From NCBI GenBank assembly GCA_944323155.1, contig CALURL010000014.1, positions 1 to 41,214 of the forward strand: 41,214 bases of DNA, in the 5' to 3' direction. How positions within the stretch are numbered: the first letter of the stretch is position 1; every line of letters begins with the position of its first letter. The notes under the pieces are model-generated. The model was not told the origin of the DNA, searched no databases, and saw nothing but the letters and a program-made list of their open reading frames with translations. A program made the translations under genes and the position numbers. Below are positions 10,679-18,848 of the stretch, piece after piece. Source of the stretch: Candidatus Gastranaerophilales bacterium (lineage in GTDB: Bacteria; Cyanobacteriota; Vampirovibrionia; Gastranaerophilales; Gastranaerophilaceae).

Positions 10679-11997
10679 CGCAATATACTCCACAACAGTT
10701 TCATTAGACTTATTCCGTCTTTAATAAGCACTGAGAATTTTCTGTCTTTGAATATACTCTTTATAAATTTCCAATACAACTCTGTTTTGGGAACACTGTT
10801 TACTGAGGTAAACATCTTGAAGAAAGAATTAATTTTTTTTGGATAGTATCCTAAAAATTCATCTTTTCTATCATGCATAACATTCATCAAATCTTTGTAT
10901 GTTCGCAAATCTTTCATAACAAAAGATTCTTCGAGCACCTCCTGATACCTTGCAAGAGAATGCTCTGAATAATCCTGTTTTCCAAGTGCAATAACAGCAG
11001 TTTCTCCGGCAAGTTTACCGGAAATCATCGCAAGATTTGTGCCTTCCCAGTGAAGATTATTGACAAACATAGCAGCATCACCGCAAATCATTACGCCTGC
11101 ACCGTACAAAACAGGAATCTTCTTGTATCCGCCTTCCGGAATTAAATGTGCCGAATACTCTAACAATTCTCCGCCTTTTATCAAAGGTGCAATTGTCGGA
11201 TGTGATTTCATTTTATCAAGAAGTTCATATGGTTTAATTTTTCGTTCCACAAGTTCATTCAAAGTAATTCCAAGTCCAATGCTTACAGAATTGTCATTTG
11301 TATACATAAAACCTAATCCAAGCATACCGAGCATTGAACCGCCGAATATTGTGTAAACACAACCTTCATCGTCAGTTACATGAAATCTGTCATTAATCTT
11401 TTCTTTATCAAGTTTTATAACTTCTTTAACACTTAATGCAACATCTTCAGGATTTATGTCTCCGCGCAGGCCTATTTGTTTCGCAAGCAATGAATTTACA
11501 CCGTCAGCAAGAACAACAATATTACAATAATAATCTTCTAACTCGGTTTTAACCCCAACAACAAAACCATTTTCAACGATTAACTCGCGGACTACTGTTT
11601 CTTCAACAATAATCACCCCTTCTTTTTTAGCTTCTTCAGCCATCCAGCGGTCAAATTTTGCACGAATTACTGTATAACTTACAGCATCTTCTTTAGTATT
11701 TTTATAAGAAACAACTGTTGAATCATCTTCTCCAAGCAAAGCATATTTATGTTCAACATTTTTTCTTTCCAGAGGTGCATTCTTTTCAAAGTCAGGAAAA
11801 ATTTCTCTGGTCGGCTGAGCGTAAATAGCCCCGCCAAAAACATTTTTGCTGCCGGAAAATTTTCCGCGTTCTATCAAAACAACATTTTTACCGGCTCTGG
11901 CAATTGTTATTGCACACGAAATTCCTGCAGGCCCGCCGCCTACAACGATTACATCAACCTTATTTTCTTCACGATTTTCAAAATTCTCGCCCGTCAT
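10675..11997 (-). CDS. fixC: FixC-type FAD-dependent oxidoreductase (ETF-quinone oxidoreductase-like)
   Basis: 440 residues. The N-terminal dinucleotide-binding motif is VIVVGGGPAGISCAITIARAG (about 15-36), and a second FAD-contact motif is GVMICGDAAMFVN (about 310-322). The phrase GSKNVFGGAIYAQPT is typical of FixC/ETF-QO proteins. The family passes electrons from an electron-transfer flavoprotein to quinone, or takes part in FixABCX electron bifurcation. Here it is coupled to fixX but without fixAB nearby, so the electron donor is unknown. GGGAG lies just upstream of ATG 11997, and the promoter overlaps that of divergent rsmD. Confidence 0.92.
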   Translation of the reverse strand: MTGENFENREENKVDVIVVGGGPAGISCAITIARAGKNVVLIERGKFSGSKNVFGGAIYAQPTREIFPDFEKNAPLERKNVEHKYALLGEDDSTVVSYKNTKEDAVSYTVIRAKFDRWMAEEAKKEGVIIVEETVVRELIVENGFVVGVKTELEDYYCNIVVLADGVNSLLAKQIGLRGDINPEDVALSVKEVIKLDKEKINDRFHVTDDEGCVYTIFGGSMLGMLGLGFMYTNDNSVSIGLGITLNELVERKIKPYELLDKMKSHPTIAPLIKGGELLEYSAHLIPEGGYKKIPVLYGAGVMICGDAAMFVNNLHWEGTNLAMISGKLAGETAVIALGKQDYSEHSLARYQEVLEESFVMKDLRTYKDLMNVMHDRKDEFLGYYPKKINSFFKMFTSVNSVPKTELYWKFIKSIFKDRKFSVLIKDGISLMKLLWSILR

Positions 11998-12020
11998 ATA
12001 TCTCCCTTAAAACTAGATAA

Positions 12021-12051
12021 ATTATATAATAAATTTTGTTCATTGTAAAAT
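12021..12051. promoter_or_regulatory. Overlapping divergent promoters of fixCX and rsmD
   Basis: For fixC (minus strand), TTTACA (12044-12049) and TATAAT (12021-12026) are 17 bp apart. For rsmD (plus strand), a TAAAAT box at 12046-12051 overlaps that -35 element and lies 7 nt before the rsmD ATG. The two transcription units therefore share polymerase-binding DNA and may compete. Confidence 0.55.
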
Positions 12052-12058
12052 AGTAAAT

Positions 12059-12574
12059 ATGATTATCACAGCAGGTAAATTTAAAGGTCAAAAGATTAAT
12101 GTTCCTGATGAAAGTATTACCCGTCCAACGCTTTCCAAGGTAAGGATGAGTGTATTTAACACTTTGCAGGCAATGATAGATTTTGAAAACAGCACATTTC
12201 TTGATATGTATGCAGGTTCAGGCATAATGGGACTAGAAGCACTATCTAGAGGTTTTTCTAAGGCAACCGCAATTGAAAAACATCCTAAAGCCGCAAATAT
12301 TATAAAAAATAATTATAAAAAATTTACCCCCTCACCTGAGTTTATTTTTGGAGATACTTTGAAAATTTGCCCGAAACTTGAACAAAAGTTTGATGTAATA
12401 TATATAGATCCGCCTTACTTTTCAGGGGTTTATGAAGCCAGTCTCCAGGCAATTGAGAATATATCATCCGGAATTATAATTCTTGAACATGTTACAGATG
12501 TAGATTTCGGGAATTTTAAACTTATTAAACAAAAAAAATACGGTGATAAATTTATAACTTTTTTAAGAAATTAA
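12059..12574 (+). CDS. rsmD: 16S rRNA (guanine966-N2)-methyltransferase RsmD
   Basis: Methylates G966 of 16S rRNA using S-adenosylmethionine. 171 residues, near the usual length. It begins with the family phrase MIITAGKFKGQKINVP, followed by RPTLSKVRMSVFNTL. The SAM-binding motif is FLDMYAGSGIMGLEALSRG (about 48-66) and the catalytic motif IV is VIYIDPPYF (about 115-123). No ribosome site is visible and a -10-like box lies 7 nt before the ATG, suggesting leaderless translation. It ends at a bidirectional terminator shared with the HU gene. Confidence 0.93.
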   Translation: MIITAGKFKGQKINVPDESITRPTLSKVRMSVFNTLQAMIDFENSTFLDMYAGSGIMGLEALSRGFSKATAIEKHPKAANIIKNNYKKFTPSPEFIFGDTLKICPKLEQKFDVIYIDPPYFSGVYEASLQAIENISSGIIILEHVTDVDFGNFKLIKQKKYGDKFITFLRN

Positions 12575-12611
12575 AAGGAGCCTTGCAAAATAAATACAAG
12601 ACTCCTTTTAA
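12571..12611. terminator. Bidirectional terminator between rsmD and HU
   Basis: TTAAAAGGAG (12571-12580) pairs with CTCCTTTTAA (12602-12611), extended inside by CTTG/CAAG past one mismatch, with an 11-nt loop. It overlaps the rsmD stop and precedes the convergent HU stop. Confidence 0.8.
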
Positions 12612-12629
12612 ACTTTTTATATTCAAAAA

Positions 12630-12902
12630 CTATTTAACAAGTTCTTTGAATTTTTTACCAGCAGAGAATGCAGGAACTGTTTTAGCAGCAATTTTCAAAG
12701 GTGCACCAGTTTGTGGGTTGCGACCAGTTCTAGCAGCTCTTTTACGTGGTTCGAATGTTCCGAAACCTACTAAAGTAACTTTTTTACCTTTAGAAACTGT
12801 TTTTTCGATAGTTTCTAAAGTAGCAGCGATAATGTCAGCTGTAGCTTTTTGAGAAACTTTAGCTTTTTTTGATACTTCTTTTACTAATTCTTCTTTGTTC
12901 AT
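12630..12902 (-). CDS. hup: HU-family DNA-binding protein
   Basis: 90-residue histone-like nucleoid protein that bends DNA as a dimer. The sequence MNKEELVKEVSKKAKVSQ through TVSKGKKVTLVGFGTFEPRKR to GRNPQTGAPLKI is the full HU fold with the DNA-contact arm (residues about 55-75). A longer frame starts 18 codons upstream, but I chose ATG 12902 because GGAGG lies 6 nt before it and it is the canonical HU N-terminus. A strong promoter lies upstream, fitting an abundant protein. Confidence 0.96.
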   Translation of the reverse strand: MNKEELVKEVSKKAKVSQKATADIIAATLETIEKTVSKGKKVTLVGFGTFEPRKRAARTGRNPQTGAPLKIAAKTVPAFSAGKKFKELVK

Positions 12903-12978
12903 TATGAACCTCCTTCTACCTTGTGCATACAGTACCAGAAACCATTCTCTGTGCATGCTCTATCTCTTCGACTCAATC

Positions 12979-13006
12979 ATTATAGCATTTTATTTCATTT
13001 TGACAA
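12979..13006 (-). promoter_or_regulatory. Promoter of the HU gene
   Basis: On the minus strand TTGTCA (13001-13006) and a consensus TATAAT (12979-12984) are separated by 16 bp. It lies 77 bp before the HU ATG, leaving a 5' leader of about 70 nt. Confidence 0.7.
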
Positions 13007-13112
13007 GGGGTTTTACAAAAATAGTTATTAATTTTTATTGTTATAGTTACTTTTTCAGCATTTATATTCTGCTAAAGTCCAAATATTACAAGCATTTCAC
13101 TATTTTTAAATT

Positions 13113-13985
13113 TTAATTATAAACTTCGGGATTAACACGTGCAAACTTTACATCTTTGTAAAAATATTGCAAAATCTGATAACAATTGTATCCTTGTTTG
13201 GCTAAATTATTAGCACCATGTTGAGACATCCCGATGCCATGCCCGTTTTTTTTCACGTTATCATCAAAAGATGGGACGGAACGTAAATATGGTAAATCAG
13301 CACCCCATGCACCGGCAGATGTTTGACCGCCTGCTGAGGCTGAATAATAGGCTGTTATTACCTGCATATTATAGGTCAAGACAATACCTTTTGTTTCGTC
13401 AACTGCTGTGTTAGTTCTTACTGTTTCTGCAGAGGCACCGCCGTATGCTTGATCTTCAGGAGTATCTTTCAAGTCATAACCGTATCTTGCACGTTTACCG
13501 AGATTTGCAAGCGCATAACTTCTTGCGGCAATAGCCTGAGCCTTATGGGCTTCTATATTCCAGGAGGAAGGCATTTCTGATGGAACGACTCCTTTGATGT
13601 AGTCATCTAATGGAACATTATTAATTACGGTTAGCTGACCATTTTTATTCTGTATCATTATGAGTCCGCGATACCATTTACCTTTTGCGCTCACAAAACC
13701 GTTTGCGTTATCTTTAGTCCTGATGACAATATTATCTGAATCTATTTTATAATACTTGCCATCAATTCTTATTGCCATTAAGTTGCGATAAGGTCTGATA
13801 TGATAACCCTTCATAGCATCTAAATCACAAACAGTATGGTTGGTATTTGCATCAATAATTGTTCCTTTCACAGATGTGCCGACAGATGCAAGGTCAACCT
13901 CTGTTTGAAGCCCTATCTTGATAGCATAACACGGATTTGATCCTAATATAAATATAAACGCAAATAAAAATAATAACTTTTTCAT
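13113..13985 (-). CDS. Exported SpoIID/LytB-domain protein
   Basis: 290 residues as called, with a signal peptide (KKLLFLFAFIFILGSNPCYA). The SpoIID/LytB domain spans about residues 110-285: VPSEMPSSWNIEAHKAQAIA (about 137) with the catalytic-type Glu, ARSYAL, ITAYYSASAGGQT, and the C-terminal GHGIGMSQHGAN. SpoIID is a lytic transglycosylase acting on denuded peptidoglycan in spore-formers; related proteins occur in cyanobacteria and other non-sporulating bacteria and probably act in wall remodelling. A longer frame starts at 14006, but its first codons contain a TATAAT box. I therefore prefer the ATG at 13985, only 9 nt after that box. Confidence 0.9.
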   Translation of the reverse strand: MKKLLFLFAFIFILGSNPCYAIKIGLQTEVDLASVGTSVKGTIIDANTNHTVCDLDAMKGYHIRPYRNLMAIRIDGKYYKIDSDNIVIRTKDNANGFVSAKGKWYRGLIMIQNKNGQLTVINNVPLDDYIKGVVPSEMPSSWNIEAHKAQAIAARSYALANLGKRARYGYDLKDTPEDQAYGGASAETVRTNTAVDETKGIVLTYNMQVITAYYSASAGGQTSAGAWGADLPYLRSVPSFDDNVKKNGHGIGMSQHGANNLAKQGYNCYQILQYFYKDVKFARVNPEVYN

Positions 13986-13994
13986 TACACGTTT

Positions 13995-14003
13995 ATTATA
14001 CCA
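13995..14003 (-). promoter_or_regulatory. Extended -10 element just upstream of the SpoIID/LytB gene
   Basis: On the minus strand TGG-TATAAT forms an extended -10 box 9 nt before ATG 13985, with no Shine-Dalgarno sequence between. If used, the transcript would have almost no leader. Confidence 0.45.
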
Positions 14004-14044
14004 CATTCATCAGCTAAATTGTCTAAACCTTTTGATTGATTTTG

Positions 14045-14674
14045 TTATGCTTTATATTCAAGGTTCAAATTAGAAGTTACATGTTTTGCAATATCTTTTC
14101 CAAAGTGCTGCCCCAAATCATATGAAGCTATTGATCCGCCGACAAGTGCAAGTCCTTTTGTTACCATACCAATTTTACCGTTTAATTTATGCTCGGTGGT
14201 ATATTTTAATAAAGGTTTTAGAATTCTAGAATCCTTAGCAGCTTTCAAGGCATTCTTTGCAGTTTCAGAGTTTGCGAGTCTTTCATAATTTCCTTTAACA
14301 ATATTTTCGCCTGCAAACATAGTTGCAAGAGCTGCAGCTTCTGTTATACCTGAATTTACTTTGTCGTCAGAACGTAAAACTTTCAAAGCACCGGAAGCAC
14401 ATATTAATGGATTTACATTGTTGCAGCCCCACTTTATAGCTTTGCCAGCGTAGTCAAAAGCTTTACTTTCTTTAGCCATCTCAGAAAATACACTAGCTGC
14501 GCTCCTTGCAGTTTTCGCTACTGCAGAATCATATTTAAATATATTATTTACGACATCACTACAAAAATTAATCCCCTGACAACCAGCAACAACAGCTCTG
14601 CCGTCATCGCCATTACTTGCTTTGTCAACGTTTCTTGATGCAAATATAAAAGTTGCTACAGGACTAAATGCCAT
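14045..14674 (-). CDS. Ala/Lys-rich protein of unknown function
   Basis: 209 residues. There is no cleavable signal peptide, but weakly hydrophobic Ala/Gly-rich stretches occur near 85-95, 110-120 and 170-185 (GMVTKGLALVGGSIASYDLG). The protein is largely helical in appearance and carries four Cys, including GCQGINFC and KWGCNNVNPLIC. No family is recognised. AAGAAGGT precedes ATG 14674. It resembles in general style the other small Gly/Ala-rich proteins here (19317-20138, 32011-32421), each monocistronic and on the minus strand, but I cannot show homology. Confidence 0.65.
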   Translation of the reverse strand: MAFSPVATFIFASRNVDKASNGDDGRAVVAGCQGINFCSDVVNNIFKYDSAVAKTARSAASVFSEMAKESKAFDYAGKAIKWGCNNVNPLICASGALKVLRSDDKVNSGITEAAALATMFAGENIVKGNYERLANSETAKNALKAAKDSRILKPLLKYTTEHKLNGKIGMVTKGLALVGGSIASYDLGQHFGKDIAKHVTSNLNLEYKA

Positions 14675-14785
14675 AAATTTACCTTCTTTACTACACTACT
14701 ATTTATATAAAGTTTTTTATTTATTAAAAATTGCGTTACTATAAAAAAATTTTACATTTTTAACATTTTCAAATTTGCAGTTTTA

Positions 14786-14813
14786 TTGAAAAATACATAA
14801 AAACTGTTATAAT
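14786..14813 (+). promoter_or_regulatory. Promoter directly abutting the start at 14821
   Basis: TTGAAA (14786-14791), 16-bp spacer and TATAAT (14808-14813) with an extended TGT immediately before it. The -10 box ends 7 nt before the ATG and no ribosome site is present, so transcription would begin at or next to the start codon. Confidence 0.6.
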
Positions 14814-14820
14814 AACTATT

Positions 14821-15417
14821 ATGAAAAACTTTATTATTTCAACATCAATATTAGTTACGCTGATTTTTCCACTCAGTGCAAACTGTGTAGACATCCAGAG
14901 TGTAGAAATTCCTATGCGTGATTATGCTGAAATAGAAATTCCAGCAGGAACATTTATTCCTGTAATGAATACTCAGGAGATTTCCACGCAGCACTGCCAG
15001 GAAGGTTATAAAGTTAAATTCATTTGTACTAATGATTTATTTTTGTATGACACAAATATAATTCCAGAAGAAACCGTATTCTACGGCTATATTGAAAAAA
15101 TTAATGAGCCTGTAGTCGGAACAAATTCTGCAATGAAAATAAAAATAACCAAAATGGTACTTCAAGATGGTTATGAACTTCCGATAAAAGGATACATATA
15201 CTCTACAAATAATAACTTAATTGGCGGAGGAATATCTGAACCAGTAAAATACAGAGCAATGCCGCAATACAGCTCAATCGCGAAAGGCAAAGCAACCCTT
15301 CAAGCAAGACCTACAATGGAAAGAAAAATGGGAGTTCACACAACAATAGCTACAGGAGCAAATCTTATAATAATTCTTACTGCACCTGCCTACATTACTC
15401 ATACCTTAACAAATTGA
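14821..15417 (+). CDS. Exported TrbI/VirB10-like beta-domain protein
   Basis: 198 residues with a signal peptide (KNFIISTSILVTLIFPLSANC). The core reads IEIPAGTFIPVMNTQEIST, then KVKFICTNDLFLYDTNIIPEE, a VFYGYIEKI segment and MKIKITKMVLQDGYELPIKG. This resembles the beta-barrel region of TrbI/VirB10-type proteins: an IPAGT-x-IPV entry, a x-IP-x-GT/S turn, then a G-x-(V/I)-x-x-(V/I) strand. It shares this plan with the next gene, so the two look like diverged paralogues. A C-terminal hydrophobic segment (about 175-195) may be a membrane anchor. The TrbI-like call rests on pattern only. Confidence 0.65.
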   Translation: MKNFIISTSILVTLIFPLSANCVDIQSVEIPMRDYAEIEIPAGTFIPVMNTQEISTQHCQEGYKVKFICTNDLFLYDTNIIPEETVFYGYIEKINEPVVGTNSAMKIKITKMVLQDGYELPIKGYIYSTNNNLIGGGISEPVKYRAMPQYSSIAKGKATLQARPTMERKMGVHTTIATGANLIIILTAPAYITHTLTN

Positions 15418-15442
15418 CTTGTAAAATAATATAAAATACAAT
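15414..15442 (+). promoter_or_regulatory. Promoter of the second TrbI-like gene
   Basis: TTGACT (15414-15419, overlapping the previous stop codon) and TACAAT (15437-15442) are separated by 17 bp, giving the second paralogue its own promoter. Confidence 0.6.
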
Positions 15443-15488
15443 ATTATAAATATACATATCTTAGGAAAAAGGAAGGTTCTAAAGAATT

Positions 15489-16232
15489 ATGAGCAAAAAA
15501 TTAAATTTAGCTTTAGCAGTAATACTATTATCAAGCACAAGTGCTTTTGCTGCACCAAATTTCAATTACTCACAAAACCAACAAGCACCTTTATATCAAC
15601 AGAATTACTATAATATGCCATCGGTTGCAGGGAATAAAACTTTAAAAGGCAGTGTGGTAACAGTTCCTGCCGGTCAAAGCTTTAGTGCAGTGGTAACAAC
15701 ACCTTTGAGTTCTGCAAATTTAACTTTAGGGCAGACAGTTACAATAGCGTTAGGTTCTGATTTTTATTATAACAACAATCTTATAGCCCCTGCAGGAAGT
15801 TCTGTAACAGGACAAGTTTTAGAAGTTTCTAAAGCAAAGCGCGGCAGTATGAACGGGAAATTAATGATTAGATTTACCCAGATTGTTACTCCATACGGCT
15901 TGCAGGTTCCAATATCAGCTGTCATAAAAACAACAGATAACACAGGCCGTCTTGTTGGCGGAACAAAAATGGATGTTGCAAAAGATTACGGTAAAGATAT
16001 TGCAGTAGGTGCAGGAGCAGGGGCACTTGCTGGAGTAATTATATCACCGCTTGCAGGCGGCGATATCGGAAAAGGTACTGCACTTGCAACAGCAGTTGGC
16101 GCAGGCGGAGGACTTGTTAAATCTATCTGGGATAAAGGAGATGACGTAGAAATTCCTGTTAATGCTCAAATTCAACTAGTCCTAACCCAGCCGATTACAG
16201 TTAACCCTGCAATATATAACAACAATTATTAA
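15489..16232 (+). CDS. Exported TrbI/VirB10-like protein with Gly-zipper segment
   Basis: 247 residues with a signal peptide (KKLNLALAVILLSSTSAFA). After an Asn/Gln-rich linker the core reads VTVPAGQSFSAVVTTPLSS, GQTVTIALGSDFYYNNNLIA, PAGSSVTGQVLEVSKAKRG, NGKLMIRFTQI and YGLQVPISAVI, the same order of motifs as in the preceding gene. A Gly/Ala-rich segment (about 175-215, AVGAGAGALAGVIISPLAGG) resembles membrane-inserting glycine zippers. The C-terminus VEIPVNAQIQLVLTQPITV is a final strand motif. It probably sits in the periplasm or outer membrane. Location upstream of tonB-exbBD suggests an envelope role. Confidence 0.68.
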   Translation: MSKKLNLALAVILLSSTSAFAAPNFNYSQNQQAPLYQQNYYNMPSVAGNKTLKGSVVTVPAGQSFSAVVTTPLSSANLTLGQTVTIALGSDFYYNNNLIAPAGSSVTGQVLEVSKAKRGSMNGKLMIRFTQIVTPYGLQVPISAVIKTTDNTGRLVGGTKMDVAKDYGKDIAVGAGAGALAGVIISPLAGGDIGKGTALATAVGAGGGLVKSIWDKGDDVEIPVNAQIQLVLTQPITVNPAIYNNNY

Positions 16233-16242
16233 TCAGTCAGGC

Positions 16243-16287
16243 AATAATTTTATTTTTGTTTTACAATAAAATTATTACCGATATAAA
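16243..16287 (+). promoter_or_regulatory. AT-only hairpin and candidate promoter before tonB
   Basis: A perfect 12-bp AT-only stem (AATAATTTTATT at 16243-16254, complement at 16265-16276) overlaps a possible promoter with TTTACA (16260-16265) and TATAAA (16282-16287), 16 bp apart. The stem has no GC and is a weak terminator at best. Confidence 0.4.
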
Positions 16288-16331
16288 AAATTAGGGGAGA
16301 GTTACAGCAAAAACTGTATAAGTAAAAGAAA

Positions 16332-17546
16332 ATGTCATTATTAGGGAAATACACAGAAAATTTTATAGACGAAGAAGATAACTTACAAGACAATTCCTAC
16401 ACAACACCTGCGGTTTTGAAGGATGATGAAGATATTAGTTTAAAAAAATCAATAGTAATATCAACAATCCTTCACCCGACAGCAGTAGGAGCAGCATGGT
16501 TAATAGTTTTCATACTCGCGCTTATGGGAGTAACATTTTCTATATTTGATAAACCAAAACCAAAAGTTCAGGATATAGAATTTGTACTTGTAGATAAGGA
16601 AGAAACTCCTATTAACAAAAATACCCCATACCGAGCAGATATAAACTCCCGGGCTGGCGGACATCATGATCCAACCCGTAAAGTTTCAATGCCATCTCCT
16701 GCACCGGGTGTACCAAAGCAGGCACAAGCGGCAAAACCTAAAGCGGCTTCTGCAAAACCTGCCCCAAAAACTCAACCTAAAAATCCTATTCAAAAAATGA
16801 TACAACAGGTTACTCAGCCTCAACCGCCGCAGCCAAAGGCAAAACCAACGCCAAAACCTGCAGCTCAGGCTCAAGGGCCTAAAAAAGTAGAACAGGCAAG
16901 ACCTCAACCGCCAACAGCAAGGCCGTCTCTAAAACCACCAATGACGCCTAGACCTGTTGCAAAACCGTCTTCACCGTTCTCAATACCAGTACCTTCAGGC
17001 GGAACTAAAACAGGGCATTATTCAACCGGCCCAATCAGCGGTTCAGGTTCCTCTGCAAAAGGAGGAAGTGCAGGAGGAGGCTCTTCTGCAGGACGTTATG
17101 CGCCAACACCTTCACTCGCGCCAACAGGAGGTTCCGGATCTTCTGCAGGATCAAAACTTGCTAAAGGCGGTGGAGGAGGTACAGGCGGTTACGGAAACCC
17201 AGGGCCTGGAAATCCAAATGGAAGACCCGGTATTGATGCTGTCAGAGAACCGGATTTTGGCCCATACATGAGAGAACTTCAAAGACGTATCAAAATGAAC
17301 TGGGATCCACCAAAAGGTAACGAAAGTAAACGTGTAGTTTTGATGTTTAAAATCGCAAAAGACGGAAGATTGCTTTCTTGCAGTGTATTTAAGTCATCAG
17401 GATTACCAAGCGCAGATAAAGCGGCAATTAATGCGGTACAATTAACAGCACCATTCAGACCGCTTCCTGCAGAATTCAAAGGGTCAAGTATCGATATACA
17501 ATTCACCTTTGACTATAACGTATTCGGCGCATCCGGATACCACTAG
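16332..17546 (+). CDS. tonB: TonB-family energy transducer
   Basis: 404 residues. A cytoplasmic N-terminus of about 50 residues precedes one membrane helix (AAWLIVFILALMGVTFSIF, about 56-76). A long Pro/Lys/Ala-rich periplasmic linker (about 115-225) and a Gly/Ser-rich linker (about 230-300) follow. The TonB C-terminal domain starts near 313 (YMRELQRRIKMNWDPPKG through VVLMFKIAKDGRLLSCSVFKSSG). It transmits proton-motive force from ExbB-ExbD to outer-membrane partners. The long Gly-rich second linker is unusual for TonB. No TonB-dependent receptor is present in the window. The ribosome site is poor. First gene of tonB-exbB-exbD-exbD. Confidence 0.9.
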   Translation: MSLLGKYTENFIDEEDNLQDNSYTTPAVLKDDEDISLKKSIVISTILHPTAVGAAWLIVFILALMGVTFSIFDKPKPKVQDIEFVLVDKEETPINKNTPYRADINSRAGGHHDPTRKVSMPSPAPGVPKQAQAAKPKAASAKPAPKTQPKNPIQKMIQQVTQPQPPQPKAKPTPKPAAQAQGPKKVEQARPQPPTARPSLKPPMTPRPVAKPSSPFSIPVPSGGTKTGHYSTGPISGSGSSAKGGSAGGGSSAGRYAPTPSLAPTGGSGSSAGSKLAKGGGGGTGGYGNPGPGNPNGRPGIDAVREPDFGPYMRELQRRIKMNWDPPKGNESKRVVLMFKIAKDGRLLSCSVFKSSGLPSADKAAINAVQLTAPFRPLPAEFKGSSIDIQFTFDYNVFGASGYH

Positions 17547-17633
17547 AGCGAAGCCCGCTTTACAATCAAGTTTTGCATAAACTTGAACAAAAAATTAAAC
17601 AAAATCACACAACAGAAAAAAGAGGATAAAATT

Positions 17634-18284
17634 ATGGAACTATTATTACACTCAATTCAACTGGACTGGCCGGTATTATTACCGATACTTATATGTTCTA
17701 TTCTGGTTGTAGCCGTTGTTATCAACAGATTTTCTTACTACAAAAAGAACAAAAGAGATGTAGTCCAATTCATTCCAAGATTACAAAAGGAATTAACCAA
17801 AAACAATCTTGACGGTGCACAAAATTTAGCAGTACAATGCGGCGGTGTTATCGGAGAAGTTACAGAAGAAGCTGTAAGAATTTTTTCAGAACAAAGAAAT
17901 GGTTTTTCACGTTCATTCGATATTGCAGCAGCACTTGCGACAAGAAAACTTGAAAGCCACTTAACAATCTTAGGTACAATCGGCGGTGTTGCACCTTTCT
18001 TAGGTTTGTTCGGAACAGTTGTCAGAATTCTATATACATTCCAGGATTTGGCAACACAAGGCAACCAGTCAGCAGCAGTTGCAATGGGTATCGGGTCTGC
18101 TTTGATTGCAACAGCTTTTGGTTTAGGCGTTGCGATTGTGGCAGTTATATTCTACAACTCTTTCCAATCAATAGTTAAACGCTATGAAGACGACTTCCAA
18201 CTAATCAAATTATTGTTCTTAAGTTTTGTAGATTCTAACGACGAATCAACAACACCTTCAAGTGCAAATATTTCATTGTCTTAA
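17634..18284 (+). CDS. exbB: ExbB/TolQ/MotA-family proton channel protein
   Basis: 216 residues as called. Three membrane helices: about 13-30 (LLPILICSILVVAVVINRF), about 110-135 and about 150-180. The diagnostic segment is LTILGTIGGVAPFLGLFGTVVRI, followed by ATAFGLGVAIVAVIFYN, both hallmarks of ExbB/TolQ. It forms the proton-conducting pentamer with ExbD. The open frame extends upstream to a TTG at 17583, but I chose ATG 17634, which has AGAGGA about 9 nt upstream and the expected N-terminus. It follows tonB and precedes two exbD genes. Confidence 0.93.
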   Translation: MELLLHSIQLDWPVLLPILICSILVVAVVINRFSYYKKNKRDVVQFIPRLQKELTKNNLDGAQNLAVQCGGVIGEVTEEAVRIFSEQRNGFSRSFDIAAALATRKLESHLTILGTIGGVAPFLGLFGTVVRILYTFQDLATQGNQSAAVAMGIGSALIATAFGLGVAIVAVIFYNSFQSIVKRYEDDFQLIKLLFLSFVDSNDESTTPSSANISLS

Positions 18285-18361
18285 TTCAGTAAGATAGTGA
18301 AAAAATGAATTTTTAAAGAAAGGGTTACGAAATTAAACCATCGTAAACTACGGTAAAACAA

Positions 18362-18817
18362 ATGGCAATGAAAACAAACAAGGGCAAAGAAGCTCTATTC
18401 ACAGAAATTAATATAACACCACTAACAGATATTTTTCTTGTACTGTTAATCATAATGATGGTTGTAGCACCTACATTTCAGTCAAACGACACATCAATTA
18501 CTGTTCCTGAAATTAACAGCGGAATATCAATTGAACAGAGAAATGCGACCGTTGCAGTGACCAAAGAAGGTAAATTATACCTTAACGGGAATCCAACATC
18601 AGAAGAAAAATTAACAGAAGAACTTGTTGCCCTAAAACCATCATTAGAAAAGCCCGAGCTTGTTGTAAAAGCTGACGAAAGGGTAAAAAGTGCTAAAATA
18701 ATGGAAATTATGAATGCAGCCCAGAGTGCTGAATATAAAAAACTTATCGTAGCAGGTGAACCATTAAGTAAAAAGGAACAAAAAGAGTTAAAACAAAAAA
18801 CATCACCGGCAACATAG
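18362..18817 (+). CDS. exbD: ExbD/TolR-family protein (copy 1)
   Basis: 151 residues with one N-terminal membrane helix containing the proton-carrying Asp: EINITPLTDIFLVLLIIMMV (Asp near 22), as in ExbD/TolR. The periplasmic domain follows (ITVPEINSG through LVVKADERVKSAKIMEIMN), and a Lys-rich tail ends the protein. ATG 18362 has only a weak ribosome site; a second in-frame ATG two codons later is an alternative. Paralogous to the next gene, which it precedes by 31 bp. Confidence 0.92.
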   Translation: MAMKTNKGKEALFTEINITPLTDIFLVLLIIMMVVAPTFQSNDTSITVPEINSGISIEQRNATVAVTKEGKLYLNGNPTSEEKLTEELVALKPSLEKPELVVKADERVKSAKIMEIMNAAQSAEYKKLIVAGEPLSKKEQKELKQKTSPAT

Positions 18818-18848
18818 ACTTTGAATAAGTTTCAAAAAAGGAAGACAA

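Noticed and set aside
13113-13985. Evidence for sporulation
   Set aside because: SpoIID/LytB domains occur in many non-sporulating bacteria and no other sporulation gene is present.
16243-16276. Terminator after the second TrbI-like gene
   Set aside because: The stem is perfect but contains only A/T pairs and no T-tract follows, so it is unlikely to terminate efficiently.
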